A stretch of DNA of 16,111 nucleotides from Chloroflexi bacterium RBG_16_57_11 (GCA_001795165.1 MGNS01000160.1:1-16111); one strand, 5' to 3'; counted from the first letter of the stretch, positions 7,206 through 14,039 are shown. Notes: generated by a model from the sequence alone, not told the origin. A program made the numbers and translations.

Positions 7206-8357
7206 ATGAACTCAAGAGAAAGACTGCTGCTGGCCTTGAATCATAAAGAAGCCGATCGCGTCCCATTTGACTTGGGCGCTACCGTGCTCACCAGCATCCA
7301 TCACAAATCGTACCGCGCCCTGCGAATTTATCTTGGCTTGCCCGATGTCCAGCCACGCATTGTTGACATCTTCCAACAAATCGTTTCGGTCGACGATGAC
7401 ATGCGAAAGCGATTGAAAGTGGACGTGCGAGATGTTGCTGCCCGCTCTTCCGCCGCTTTCCGGATCGAGATCAAAGAGATGCCAGGCTATACTTACTTCT
7501 ACGACGAGTGGGGCATCGGGTGGCGAATGCCCGTGGAGGGCGGCTGGTACTACGATATGTTCGACCACCCATTGAAGGATATTCAATCCATTGCAGAAAT
7601 CGAAAATTATAACTGGCCTGATCCGGCGGACCCGGCACGTTTTGTTGGGATGGGCAAACGTGCCAAGCATGCCGCGACTGTCGAGCAACACGGCGTATTC
7701 ATGGGCGGGCTATGCGCCGGTATCATGGAAATGGCAGCCTGGATGCGCGGGTTCGCGAACTATTTCTCCGACTTCGCCAACAACGAAAAGTTGCTCGTGG
7801 CGCTGATGCGTCAGGTGATGGACCTGAAGATGGGATATTGGGAAAAAGCGCTGGCTGAAGCCGGAGAATATGTTGATGTAGTCAACGAAGCCGACGATTT
7901 TGCCGGGCAGTTCCGGATGCTGATTTCCCCTGCGATGTACCGAAGAATCGTCAAGCCGCTACACAAGGAGCTGTTTGACTTTATCCATGCCCGCACGAAT
8001 GCCAAACTATTCTTTCATTCCTGCGGCGCCATCCGCCCTGTGATCGGGGACCTGATTGAGATTGGGGTAGACATTCTTAACCCGGTTCAGGTTAGTGCCA
8101 CCGGCATGGATTCGGCGGAATTGAAGCGCGAGTTCGGTAAGGATATCACTTTCTGGGGCGGTGGTGTGGATACACAACGGGTGCTAGGCGATGCCACACT
8201 GGATGATGTGCGCGCGGATACCCGCAAACGCATTGAGGACCTGGCCCCGGGCGGAGGTTTTGTCTTCGCTACAGTACACAACATTCAGGGTAATGTCCCA
8301 CCAGAAAATATCATGGCAATGTGGGAGACACTGCAGGAGTTTGGCGTGTATAATTGA
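7206..8357 (+). CDS. UroD-type corrinoid-dependent methyltransferase
   Basis: The 383-residue protein belongs to the uroporphyrinogen decarboxylase superfamily, in the branch of zinc methyltransferases (MtaA/MtbA-like) rather than the haem enzyme. It begins MNSRERLLLALNHKEADRVPFDLG, the standard opening of that branch, and has FFHSCGAIRPVIGDLIEIGVD, where His271 and Cys273 form the HxC zinc motif. The haem-pathway enzyme lacks this motif. Where MtaA has its third zinc ligand, a cysteine, this protein has His358 in ATVHNIQGNVPPENI, a variant I recall in many uncharacterised members. The next gene encodes a corrinoid protein, the usual methyl carrier, so methyl transfer to or from cobalamin is the likely reaction. 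The methyl donor or acceptor is unknown. It sits 78 bp after xylB, apparently in the same transcript. Confidence 0.85.
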   Translation: MNSRERLLLALNHKEADRVPFDLGATVLTSIHHKSYRALRIYLGLPDVQPRIVDIFQQIVSVDDDMRKRLKVDVRDVAARSSAAFRIEIKEMPGYTYFYDEWGIGWRMPVEGGWYYDMFDHPLKDIQSIAEIENYNWPDPADPARFVGMGKRAKHAATVEQHGVFMGGLCAGIMEMAAWMRGFANYFSDFANNEKLLVALMRQVMDLKMGYWEKALAEAGEYVDVVNEADDFAGQFRMLISPAMYRRIVKPLHKELFDFIHARTNAKLFFHSCGAIRPVIGDLIEIGVDILNPVQVSATGMDSAELKREFGKDITFWGGGVDTQRVLGDATLDDVRADTRKRIEDLAPGGGFVFATVHNIQGNVPPENIMAMWETLQEFGVYN

Positions 8358-8358
8358 G

Positions 8359-8373
8359 CATTGTTCAACAATG
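8359..8373. repeat. Palindrome between methyltransferase and corrinoid genes
   Basis: CATTGTT-C-AACAATG is a perfect 7+7 palindrome with a single central base, beginning one base after the methyltransferase stop. It could be an operator half-site pair. A hairpin with so small a loop would lose its innermost pairs. No regulator can be named. Confidence 0.4.
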
Positions 8374-8419
8374 ATGATGACCGTAGAATCGGCCATTTAT
8401 AAAAAAATAGGAGCAAAAC

Positions 8420-9058
8420 ATGGAGCCAATACTACAAAACCTATATGACGCGATTATGAACGGCGAGGCAAACAGCACGCCAGGTCTGGTGAATCAAGCG
8501 CTTAATCAGGGTTTGCCTGCCTCGCAAATTCTGAATGAAGGCATGATTGCAGCCATGAACCACGTCGGTATGCTATTCGAGGAAGGCGAGTTTTTCGTCC
8601 CCGAAATGCTCATCGCTGCTCGAGCAATGCAAGCCGGTCTGGCAGTGCTGAAGCCTCACCTGGCCGAGGCGGAAGTAAAAGCTGCAGGACGTATCGTCGC
8701 GGGCACTGTGAAAGGTGACCTGCATGATATTGGCAAGAATCTGGTTTGCATGTTGCTGGAGGGCGCCGGCTTTGAGATCATCGACCTGGGCACGGATGTG
8801 GCACCCGAGAAGTTCGTTCAAGTTGTGCAGGAAGGTCGAGCCGATGTAGTTGCCCTGTCAGCCTTGCTTACCACTACCATGCCAAATATGAAGGCGACTA
8901 TCGAGGCACTCAACAACGCTGGCGTGCGTGGAAATGTAAAGGTGATGATCGGCGGCGCTCCGGTCACCCAAGCCTACGCCGATCAGATCGGCGCTGATGG
9001 CTACGCCCCGGATGCCAGCCGGGCGGTCGCCCTGGCAAAGTCTCTGATGGATGCTTAA
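8420..9058 (+). CDS. Corrinoid (B12-binding) methyl-carrier protein, MtaC/MtbC-like
   Basis: This 212-residue cytoplasmic protein has the two-part build of methyltransferase corrinoid proteins. A helical cap domain covers roughly residues 1-88, including NEGMIAAMNHVGMLFEEGEFFVPE in two overlapping pieces. The Rossmann-type B12 domain follows, with the DxHxxG motif at Asp100-His102-Gly105 (GDLHDIGKNLV); His102 would be the lower cobalt ligand. The other B12-site motifs are the Ser-x-Leu in VALSALLTTTMPNM and the glycines in MIGGAPV. It carries a methyl group on cobalt between methyltransferase partners; the gene just upstream encodes one of them. No second methyltransferase and no reductive activator (RamA-like) is in the window. 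The start has AGGAG at 8409-8413, and the gene ends ten bases before the operon terminator. Confidence 0.93.
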   Translation: MEPILQNLYDAIMNGEANSTPGLVNQALNQGLPASQILNEGMIAAMNHVGMLFEEGEFFVPEMLIAARAMQAGLAVLKPHLAEAEVKAAGRIVAGTVKGDLHDIGKNLVCMLLEGAGFEIIDLGTDVAPEKFVQVVQEGRADVVALSALLTTTMPNMKATIEALNNAGVRGNVKVMIGGAPVTQAYADQIGADGYAPDASRAVALAKSLMDA

Positions 9059-9067
9059 TCTATTAAC

Positions 9068-9107
9068 AAAAAGTGTGCGGATTAATGAATAGACCGCACA
9101 CTTTTTT
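9068..9107 (+). terminator. Strong intrinsic terminator ending the sugar/corrinoid operon
   Basis: AAAAAGTGTGCGG (9068-9080) pairs perfectly with CCGCACACTTTTT (9094-9106) around a 13-base loop, and the T-run forms the tail. It lies ten bases after the corrinoid gene. The A-run on the other side means it could also stop transcription coming from the right. Confidence 0.92.
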
Positions 9108-9140
9108 CTATTAAGGGGGCCAAATCCTACCTGAAAACCT

Positions 9141-10091
9141 ATGTCCATGTACCTGGATGCTCTTTACAAAGTCATTCCTGTAATATTACTATCTTCACTT
9201 GGCTATTGGCTTGGACGGCAAAGTTTTTTCAGCCCGGTTACGCTCGGCGAACTTAAAAAGCTGGTTATATATGTCACTTTACCGGCGGCGCTCTTCCTCG
9301 CTTTCGTGCGAGTAAGCATCGAGCCACGCCTGCTGGTCATCCCTGTGATCATCTTCATGGCTTGCTTTTTTGTGTTCATCGCCAGCCGTCGCTGGTCGCC
9401 GGTTGCCTGGGCTGAAAGGCGTTACTTTCCCTACCTGATGACCGGTTTTGAGGCCGGCATGCTGGGCTATGCAATCTTTGGTGCGGTTTATGGTCAGGAG
9501 AACCTGTATAAATTTGGATTGATTGACCTTGGACAGGTGACTTTTGTGTTCTTTATCCTTGTACCGTCGTTGCAGCAGGAGCTCAGTGGTAAGCAGCGGC
9601 TTGCGGATACAATACGATCCTTCGTCAAGACCCCGGTCATCCTTGCCATCCTGGGTGGTATATTATTCAACAAGTCTGGTTTGTACACTCTCGCCTCCGG
9701 GCAAGCCTGGTATGGCAGTCTTGGATCAACCCTGCAACTGCTCGGTGGCATGACCACTCCATTGGTGGCGCTGATTATTGGGTCTGAGCTACGCTTGAAG
9801 CCTGGAAGTCTCTCCAGGCCGGCGCGCACCGTGTTCCTGAGGATGCTCGTATGGGTACCTACAGGATTGCTATTCAGCCTAGTCATGGTAGGCATAATTC
9901 TTGGCCTGGACCGGACGTACCAGACGGCGGTATTGACCATAGCGATCTTGCCTCCACCATTCGTCATCCCGCTGTTCATGAAGGACGCAAGTGAAAAAGA
10001 GACAGCATATGTGGTGAACACCCTTTCGTTGTCCACCATCATAACGCTGGTGGCATTTATTTTTTTGAGCATAACTCTGCCACCAATGTAA
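9141..10091 (+). CDS. AEC family (auxin efflux carrier) transporter
   Basis: The 316-residue protein is almost entirely hydrophobic helices. It opens with the AEC-type segment VIPVILLSSLGYWLGR, followed by LGELKKLVIYVTLPAALFLAF, in which the conserved 'l..lv.yv.lPall' stretch precedes the second helix. The second half (VILAILGGILFN, LQLLGGMTTPLVALIIGSEL, AILPPPFVIPLFM) gives the inverted-repeat, about ten-helix plan of the family. Bacterial members export or exchange small organic anions such as malonate or malate; the substrate here is unknown. The start is not backed by a clear ribosome site (GGGGG at 9115-9119 is about 21 bases away), and ATG 9147 is an alternative. Only 33 bases separate it from the preceding terminator, so a promoter must overlap that terminator or transcription must leak through it. 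Confidence 0.88.
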   Translation: MSMYLDALYKVIPVILLSSLGYWLGRQSFFSPVTLGELKKLVIYVTLPAALFLAFVRVSIEPRLLVIPVIIFMACFFVFIASRRWSPVAWAERRYFPYLMTGFEAGMLGYAIFGAVYGQENLYKFGLIDLGQVTFVFFILVPSLQQELSGKQRLADTIRSFVKTPVILAILGGILFNKSGLYTLASGQAWYGSLGSTLQLLGGMTTPLVALIIGSELRLKPGSLSRPARTVFLRMLVWVPTGLLFSLVMVGIILGLDRTYQTAVLTIAILPPPFVIPLFMKDASEKETAYVVNTLSLSTIITLVAFIFLSITLPPM

Positions 10092-10126
10092 ATATAAACA
10101 ATGTGCAACAAAATCAGGAGCTAGTG

Positions 10127-10906
10127 ATGATCAAAAATGCTACCCTAAAGGTGATAGAAAAACGCCGCTCGTTGCGGATGTATGACCCCACCCCGCTCAC
10201 TCAAGAGGAAAAAGGGACGATTTTACATGCCGCGATGCGCGCTCCAACTGCCGGCGCGATGATGCTATACTCGATCATCGAAGTTCAACAGCAAACTCTG
10301 AAAGACAGGCTCGCTGAAACCTGCGATCACCAGCCTTTTATCGCCACCTCCCCTTTCGTATTATTGTTCCTGGCAGATTACCAGCGCTGGGCGGATTTGT
10401 ACGCAGCAGCAGGCTGTGAGCAGCGCGCCGCCGAATTGGGCATCAAGACCCGACCACCCTCCGAAGGAGACCTGGTCCTGGCGATGATGGACGCTCTAAT
10501 CGCCGCCCAAACCGCCGTCATTGCTGCCGAGTCGCTGGGCATCGGGTCATGTTACATCGGCGATATCACAGAAAATTGGGAAATCCACCGGGAAATGTTC
10601 GACTTACCGCAGTACACGTTCCCTGTCGTGCTGCTTTGTTTTGGGCGACCTACAAAGAGGCGATCAAAGCTTGTGCCACGGTTTGAGCGGAAATTCATCG
10701 TTTTTACCGATCGCTATCGCCGCTTCAGCGCCGAGGAGCTTGATGATGTCCACCTGCCATTCGGAATTCACTCCTTCGAGCCGCGTGATTATTCGAACGG
10801 CGCGCAAAATGTGGTTCAGATGAATTACATCCGAAAATTCACAGCAGATTTTTCTTGGGAAATGACCCGCTCGGTTCGGGCGATGTTGAAAAATTGGAGT
10901 GAATAG
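10127..10906 (+). CDS. Nitroreductase family flavoprotein
   Basis: The 259-residue protein starts at ATG 10127, six bases after AGGAG at 10116-10120. The frame is open upstream to 10103, and a GTG at 10124 could also serve. The start VIEKRRSLRMYDPTPLTQEEKGTILHAA in pieces matches the FMN-binding opening of nitroreductases, where the RRS.R residues contact the flavin phosphate, and APTAGAMMLYSIIEV replaces the usual APSa.N.QpW.f.vV. Later AESLGIGSCYIGDI matches the A..lGLg.cwiG segment. These are cytoplasmic FMN, NAD(P)H-linked reductases of nitro compounds, quinones or other electron acceptors; no substrate can be named. It follows the AEC gene by 35 bp, so the two may be co-transcribed. The stop is only 22 bp from that of the converging transporter gene. 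Confidence 0.88.
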   Translation: MIKNATLKVIEKRRSLRMYDPTPLTQEEKGTILHAAMRAPTAGAMMLYSIIEVQQQTLKDRLAETCDHQPFIATSPFVLLFLADYQRWADLYAAAGCEQRAAELGIKTRPPSEGDLVLAMMDALIAAQTAVIAAESLGIGSCYIGDITENWEIHREMFDLPQYTFPVVLLCFGRPTKRRSKLVPRFERKFIVFTDRYRRFSAEELDDVHLPFGIHSFEPRDYSNGAQNVVQMNYIRKFTADFSWEMTRSVRAMLKNWSE

Positions 10907-10928
10907 CACCTATTGCTTACACCTATAA

Positions 10929-11795
10929 TTAGCCGATCACCAACTTAACGCTACTCAGGATTACCCCGAGACCAATGAACATTCCCAGGCTGAGCGGCTC
11001 TTGAAGGAAGATCACGCCCCAAAGAATGCTGAAAAAAGGGACGAGGAAGGTAACCGAGGCAGCAGTGGTTGGTCCCGCAGCAGTGATCAGGCGAAAATAA
11101 ATCAGGTAAGCAAAAGATGTTCCCAACAGGGCCAGCGTTAGTGTGGCCAGGACAACGATCAGCGTTGGTGAGGCTACCGGAACGGAGAGTGCTGCTAACG
11201 GCATCAACAGGAACGTCGATCCGGTTAGCTGACCCAAGGAGGTATGGATCGGGTTGGCTCCCTGGAAACGAGTGCGCGTATAGACTGCACCCAGCCCATA
11301 AGACAGTGCAGCCAGGAGCGATTGCACAACCGCAAGTAATACCTTTGTAGAGTAAGGGATTGGGCTGAATCCAACCAAAATTACGACCCCCAGGATACCC
11401 ATCAGCACACCCAGGCCACGCCGCCAGCCAAACGGTTCTCTCAGCCACACCGCCGCTGCCAGTGCGGTGAAGAGCGGCGTGGTAGCGTTCAGGATTGCAG
11501 ACAGCGAGGCATTCAAGTCGATAACGGCATTGGCAATCAACACAAAGGGGATCGCGTTATTTAAAGCGCCGATGACCAGGTAGTGCTTCCAATACCTCCG
11601 AAAATTGGGCAAAGAGGCTTGGGACAGGGCATAACCGAGCAGCGCGGCGGCTGCCAACGCCACACGCACTGCCATCAAGAAGATCGAGCCTAGGGCGGGG
11701 GCGGCGATGCGGATGAACAGGAACGAACCGCCCCAAATTGCTGCCAGGAAAATGAGCATCGGCCAGGTTTGGAAGGGTTTCTGTGTCGCGACCAT
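10929..11795 (-). CDS. EamA/DMT family transporter
   Basis: The protein has 288 residues from ATG 11795, or 307 if ATG 11852 is used; neither start has a convincing ribosome site, and the shorter one gives the more typical N-terminus. It has two EamA repeats and about ten membrane helices. The first helix LIFLAAIWGGSFLFIRIAAP is the hallmark of this drug/metabolite transporter family. The second repeat includes LLAALSYGLGAVYTRTRF, then AAGPTTAASVTFLVPFFSIL and LGVILSS. Members export amino acids, other metabolites or toxic compounds; the substrate is unknown. The gene stands alone on the - strand, converging on the nitroreductase gene with a 22-bp gap and diverging from the cytochrome gene. 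No terminator hairpin is visible between the convergent stops. Confidence 0.9.
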   Translation of the reverse strand: MVATQKPFQTWPMLIFLAAIWGGSFLFIRIAAPALGSIFLMAVRVALAAAALLGYALSQASLPNFRRYWKHYLVIGALNNAIPFVLIANAVIDLNASLSAILNATTPLFTALAAAVWLREPFGWRRGLGVLMGILGVVILVGFSPIPYSTKVLLAVVQSLLAALSYGLGAVYTRTRFQGANPIHTSLGQLTGSTFLLMPLAALSVPVASPTLIVVLATLTLALLGTSFAYLIYFRLITAAGPTTAASVTFLVPFFSILWGVIFLQEPLSLGMFIGLGVILSSVKLVIG

Positions 11796-11884
11796 CAAAG
11801 GAATGCATCCATTCTGTTTGGGAGTCTCTGCATTGTACCTGCAACTAAACATCTCGGCGACCCGATTGTTGCGTCATCGCGCAT

Positions 11885-11896
11885 GTGCTTAAGCAC
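11885..11896. promoter_or_regulatory. 12-bp palindrome in a divergent intergenic region
   Basis: GTGCTTAAGCAC is a perfect palindrome between the - strand EamA gene and the + strand cytochrome gene, a place where an operator would affect both. A possible -10 box (TATACA, 11920-11925) lies towards the cytochrome gene but has no clear -35. A regulatory role is only inferred. Confidence 0.35.
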
Positions 11897-11963
11897 GCGA
11901 CCTTATTGCTCTTCCATCGTATACACATCTAGATCCAAATAATTCAGACAAAGGAGAGGTTCT

Positions 11964-12359
11964 ATGTTACCAAAACCGATACTGGCGGCGATGATCGCGC
12001 TCGCCCTGATCATGGCTGCATGTAAAATGACTTCACAACCTGAGCAAGTGACGGAGGATACTCCTGAATCTAACCAAATTTCCGGAGAAGTGCTTTATCA
12101 GAGAATGGGATGCGCCGGGTGTCACACGAATGCGGCAGGAGGCGCCGCCCCATCTTTAGAAGGACTGTATGGTGGGATGGTAGTGCTTGAAAGCGGCGAG
12201 ACAATCCTTGCAGATGAGAGCTATTTACGTGAATCGATATTATCACCGAGCACCAGGATTGTGCGAGGGTACCAGGCCATCATGCCTGACTTCAAAGGCC
12301 AGATCTCGGACGAACAGGTTGATGCGCTTATCGAATACATCCGCGTTTTGGTGAAGTGA
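11964..12359 (+). CDS. c-type cytochrome lipoprotein, mono-haem
   Basis: The 131-residue protein begins with a lipoprotein signal peptide: basic start, hydrophobic stretch, and lipobox MAAC ending at Cys20, so it should be exported and lipid-anchored on the outer face of the cytoplasmic membrane. The haem site is C-A-G-C-H at residues 50-54, and Met107 in AIMPDFKGQ is the likely sixth iron ligand. The pattern GEVLYQRMGCAGCH...LEGLYG...DESYLRESILSPS...GY..IMPDF is close to the cytochrome c domain fused to subunit II of some haem-copper oxidases and to small soluble cytochromes. It probably shuttles electrons, but no oxidase or dehydrogenase gene is nearby. The start is well supported by AAGGAGAGG at 11951-11959. 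Co-transcription with the following gene is doubtful, since 145 bp with a promoter-like element separate them. Confidence 0.92.
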   Translation: MLPKPILAAMIALALIMAACKMTSQPEQVTEDTPESNQISGEVLYQRMGCAGCHTNAAGGAAPSLEGLYGGMVVLESGETILADESYLRESILSPSTRIVRGYQAIMPDFKGQISDEQVDALIEYIRVLVK

Positions 12360-12442
12360 GGCAACCTTGTAAAACCCGTAATGACCTCGTGTGTTGTAGA
12401 ACGAACACAAACAGTGATTAGGTCCGCCCAGAAATCCCGTTG

Positions 12443-12451
12443 TGCTACAAT
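12443..12451 (+). promoter_or_regulatory. Possible extended -10 promoter for the DUF2270 gene
   Basis: TG-C-TACAAT fits an extended -10 element (TGnTATAAT) and lies about 54 bases before the DUF2270 start. No matching -35 is seen, as is usual for extended -10 promoters. The assignment is tentative. Confidence 0.4.
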
Positions 12452-12491
12452 AATTTAACGTTCTCAAGATGCAGACTTTGTGGTAGTGATT

Positions 12492-12496
12492 GGAGG
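12492..12496 (+). promoter_or_regulatory. Ribosome binding site that sets the DUF2270 start
   Basis: GGAGG lies 8 bases before ATG 12505. The longer frame beginning at TTG 12490 would start before this site, so it is not used. Confidence 0.85.
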
Positions 12497-12504
12497 AAAC
12501 TGAA

Positions 12505-13230
12505 ATGACCGATACACCCGCTTTTCCTGGAATTGCACAACGGATGGATCTCGAGCACATCACTCGCAACGAGTTCGTCACCGCAATCGTGCATCTCTAC
12601 CGTGGTGAGTTGGGCGAGGCTACCGCCTGGCGTGGCCGGATTGATACAACCAGTCATTGGGCAGTGGTGCTGAGTGCTACGGCGTTGAGCTTCGTTTTTA
12701 GTGACGAGAGCGGCCAACGTCAAGTGCTGATTCCGATCATTTCACTTTTCTGCGCTTTCTTAATGTTGATGGAAGCGCGACGTTATCGCTTTTTCGACAT
12801 CTGGCGGTCACGCGCGCGGTTGATTGAGATCAATTTCTACCGTCCGATGCTGGATAATTCCAGGCCGCCTATGCCGGAGTGGGCAGAGACACTGGCACAT
12901 GATATGGAGTGGCCACATTTTCATATGCCCTGGTGGGAAGCGATCGGCCGTCGTCTACGACGAAATTACCAGTGGATTTTCGCCATTCTTCTGGGAAGCT
13001 GGGTAGTGGTGTTGATGTCATATCCAACCTCAACCACCTCGCTGAACGAGATCATATCGCGCGCCTCAATCGGACCGCTATCTGGCCAGGTTGTTATTGC
13101 CGGGATGATGATATTTTATGGCGCGCTGGTTGCGCTTGGCCTTTACACGTACTGGTATAGTCACATTATAAAAAGCCTTCCAGCAGGTCATCCCGGACGC
13201 CTAAGTATGGAGCATCATGTTGACACTTAA
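12505..13230 (+). CDS. DUF2270 family membrane protein
   Basis: The protein has 241 residues. The region FVTAIVHLYRGELGEATAWR...DTTSHWAVVLSATALSF followed by MEARRYRFFDIWRSRARLIEINFY matches my memory of DUF2270 (vHfYRGE...tWR.RlDtTtnWAvv...lieaRRYRyfdvwR.R.rllE.Ny). Four hydrophobic segments lie near residues 52-66, 74-89, 157-173 and 196-217, so it is an integral membrane protein with a central cytoplasmic or external domain of about 65 residues between the two helix pairs. The function of the family is not known. The conserved charged motif between helices 2 and 3 suggests a structural or binding role, but none can be named. The gene appears to be transcribed alone and is followed 95 bp later by the tetR gene. 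Confidence 0.85.
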   Translation: MTDTPAFPGIAQRMDLEHITRNEFVTAIVHLYRGELGEATAWRGRIDTTSHWAVVLSATALSFVFSDESGQRQVLIPIISLFCAFLMLMEARRYRFFDIWRSRARLIEINFYRPMLDNSRPPMPEWAETLAHDMEWPHFHMPWWEAIGRRLRRNYQWIFAILLGSWVVVLMSYPTSTTSLNEIISRASIGPLSGQVVIAGMMIFYGALVALGLYTYWYSHIIKSLPAGHPGRLSMEHHVDT

Positions 13231-13242
13231 TCCGGGTCACTC

Positions 13243-13271
13243 TTGACAAAAACCCGGAAAATGGATAAAAT
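13243..13271 (+). promoter_or_regulatory. Sigma-70-like promoter of tetR
   Basis: TTGACA (13243-13248) and TAAAAT (13266-13271) are separated by 17 bases, close to the consensus. Transcription should begin near 13278, inside the first palindrome described next. A 7-bp inverted repeat, TCCGGGT (13231-13237) and ACCCGGA (13252-13258), brackets the -35 box. Confidence 0.85.
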
Positions 13272-13272
13272 G

Positions 13273-13286
13273 AGTGAGTACTCACT
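13273..13286. promoter_or_regulatory. Operator 1, perfect 14-bp palindrome
   Basis: AGTGAGTACTCACT is its own reverse complement. It starts two bases after the -10 box and covers the expected transcription start, a position where a bound TetR dimer would block transcription. Self-regulation by the adjacent TetR protein is inferred from the usual arrangement. Confidence 0.8.
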
Positions 13287-13287
13287 T

Positions 13288-13307
13288 ATGAGTGATTGCT
13301 CACTCAT
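13288..13307. promoter_or_regulatory. Operator 2, 8+8 palindrome
   Basis: ATGAGTGA (13288-13295) and TCACTCAT (13300-13307) are separated by four bases. The half-site (T)GAGTGA is the same as in operator 1, so the same protein probably binds both sites, with one base between them. Confidence 0.8.
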
Positions 13308-13312
13308 TATTT

Positions 13313-13317
13313 GGAGG
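13313..13317 (+). promoter_or_regulatory. Ribosome binding site that sets the tetR start
   Basis: GGAGG lies 8 bases before ATG 13326. A longer frame from TTG 13296 would begin inside operator 2 and is rejected. Confidence 0.85.
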
Positions 13318-13325
13318 TTTTGCCG

Positions 13326-14003
13326 ATGACCGAGCCGAGTGGTCGACCTGAACGTCGTCAGCGCCAGATGGCTGCCCGCCTGGAACAAATCCTGGACGCC
13401 GCAGCCCATCTATTTGCTGACCGTGGCTTTCACCGCACCACCACCAAGGACATCGCTGAGGCAGCAGATGTAGCCGAAGGCACATTGTACAATTACTTCG
13501 AAACTAAAAACGATCTGCTTTTTGCCATATTAGCCCGTCTGAGCGAGAGCGAGCTACCGCAAGCCGGGCTGGTGCCGGGTGCCGCGCGCCCGGCACAGGT
13601 GAGCGCAGGCGATGCTCGCCAGCATTTTGCCAGTCTGCTCGATCTACGCCGGGAGTATGTCAACGAGAATTCGGTGATGTTGCAGGCGATCCTGTCTGAG
13701 CTCCTGGCCAACACGGAGTTACGCCAGCGATATTCCAATCAACTGCTTGAGCCAACCTTGATCGGACTGGAGAAGGAATTGACCTTGCGTATCAAGCTTG
13801 GCCAATTATACGACCTGGACGTCCCGGCAACGGCACGCGTCCTGACCAGTCTATGGATCGGGCTGTTTATCTTACAGCTACTGGAGCAGCCGCAAAACCA
13901 GCCCGATTGGGAACGCCTCGCCCAGGCGACCATCCATATCGTATTTGACGGCATTGCGCCTGAAACCACAATGCCAGAAACATCGGGTAAACCGGGACAA
14001 TAA
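13326..14003 (+). CDS. TetR/AcrR family transcriptional regulator
   Basis: The protein has 225 residues. The N-terminal DNA-binding domain is textbook: ILDAAAHLFADRGFHRTTTKDIAEAADVAEGTLYNYFETKNDLL, given here in pieces, covers residues 22-65. The helix-turn-helix lies at about 39-58 (TTKDIAEAADVAEGTLYNYF), and the GTLYNYF recognition helix and following Lys are conserved. The C-terminal part, residues 75-225, is the variable ligand-binding and dimerisation region and does not reveal the inducer. The gene follows a strong promoter and two palindromic operators, so it most likely represses itself, and perhaps the permease gene that starts 123 bp downstream. TetR proteins beside MacB/FtsX-type transporters usually control efflux of a drug or lipid. 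Confidence 0.93.
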   Translation: MTEPSGRPERRQRQMAARLEQILDAAAHLFADRGFHRTTTKDIAEAADVAEGTLYNYFETKNDLLFAILARLSESELPQAGLVPGAARPAQVSAGDARQHFASLLDLRREYVNENSVMLQAILSELLANTELRQRYSNQLLEPTLIGLEKELTLRIKLGQLYDLDVPATARVLTSLWIGLFILQLLEQPQNQPDWERLAQATIHIVFDGIAPETTMPETSGKPGQ

Positions 14004-14039
14004 TTGATTTTTTACTCGCCGGGATAATATTGAGGGTTA

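Noticed and set aside
7206..8357. True uroporphyrinogen decarboxylase of haem synthesis (hemE)
   Set aside because: It has the HxC zinc motif of the methyltransferase branch and sits next to a corrinoid protein, with no other haem genes.
8420..9058. Methionine synthase B12 fragment
   Set aside because: The protein is complete with its own cap domain, start and terminator, at the length normal for stand-alone MtaC-like carriers.
12243..12581. 112-residue open frame on the - strand across the cytochrome end
   Set aside because: Shadow of the cytochrome and DUF2270 genes; no supporting features.
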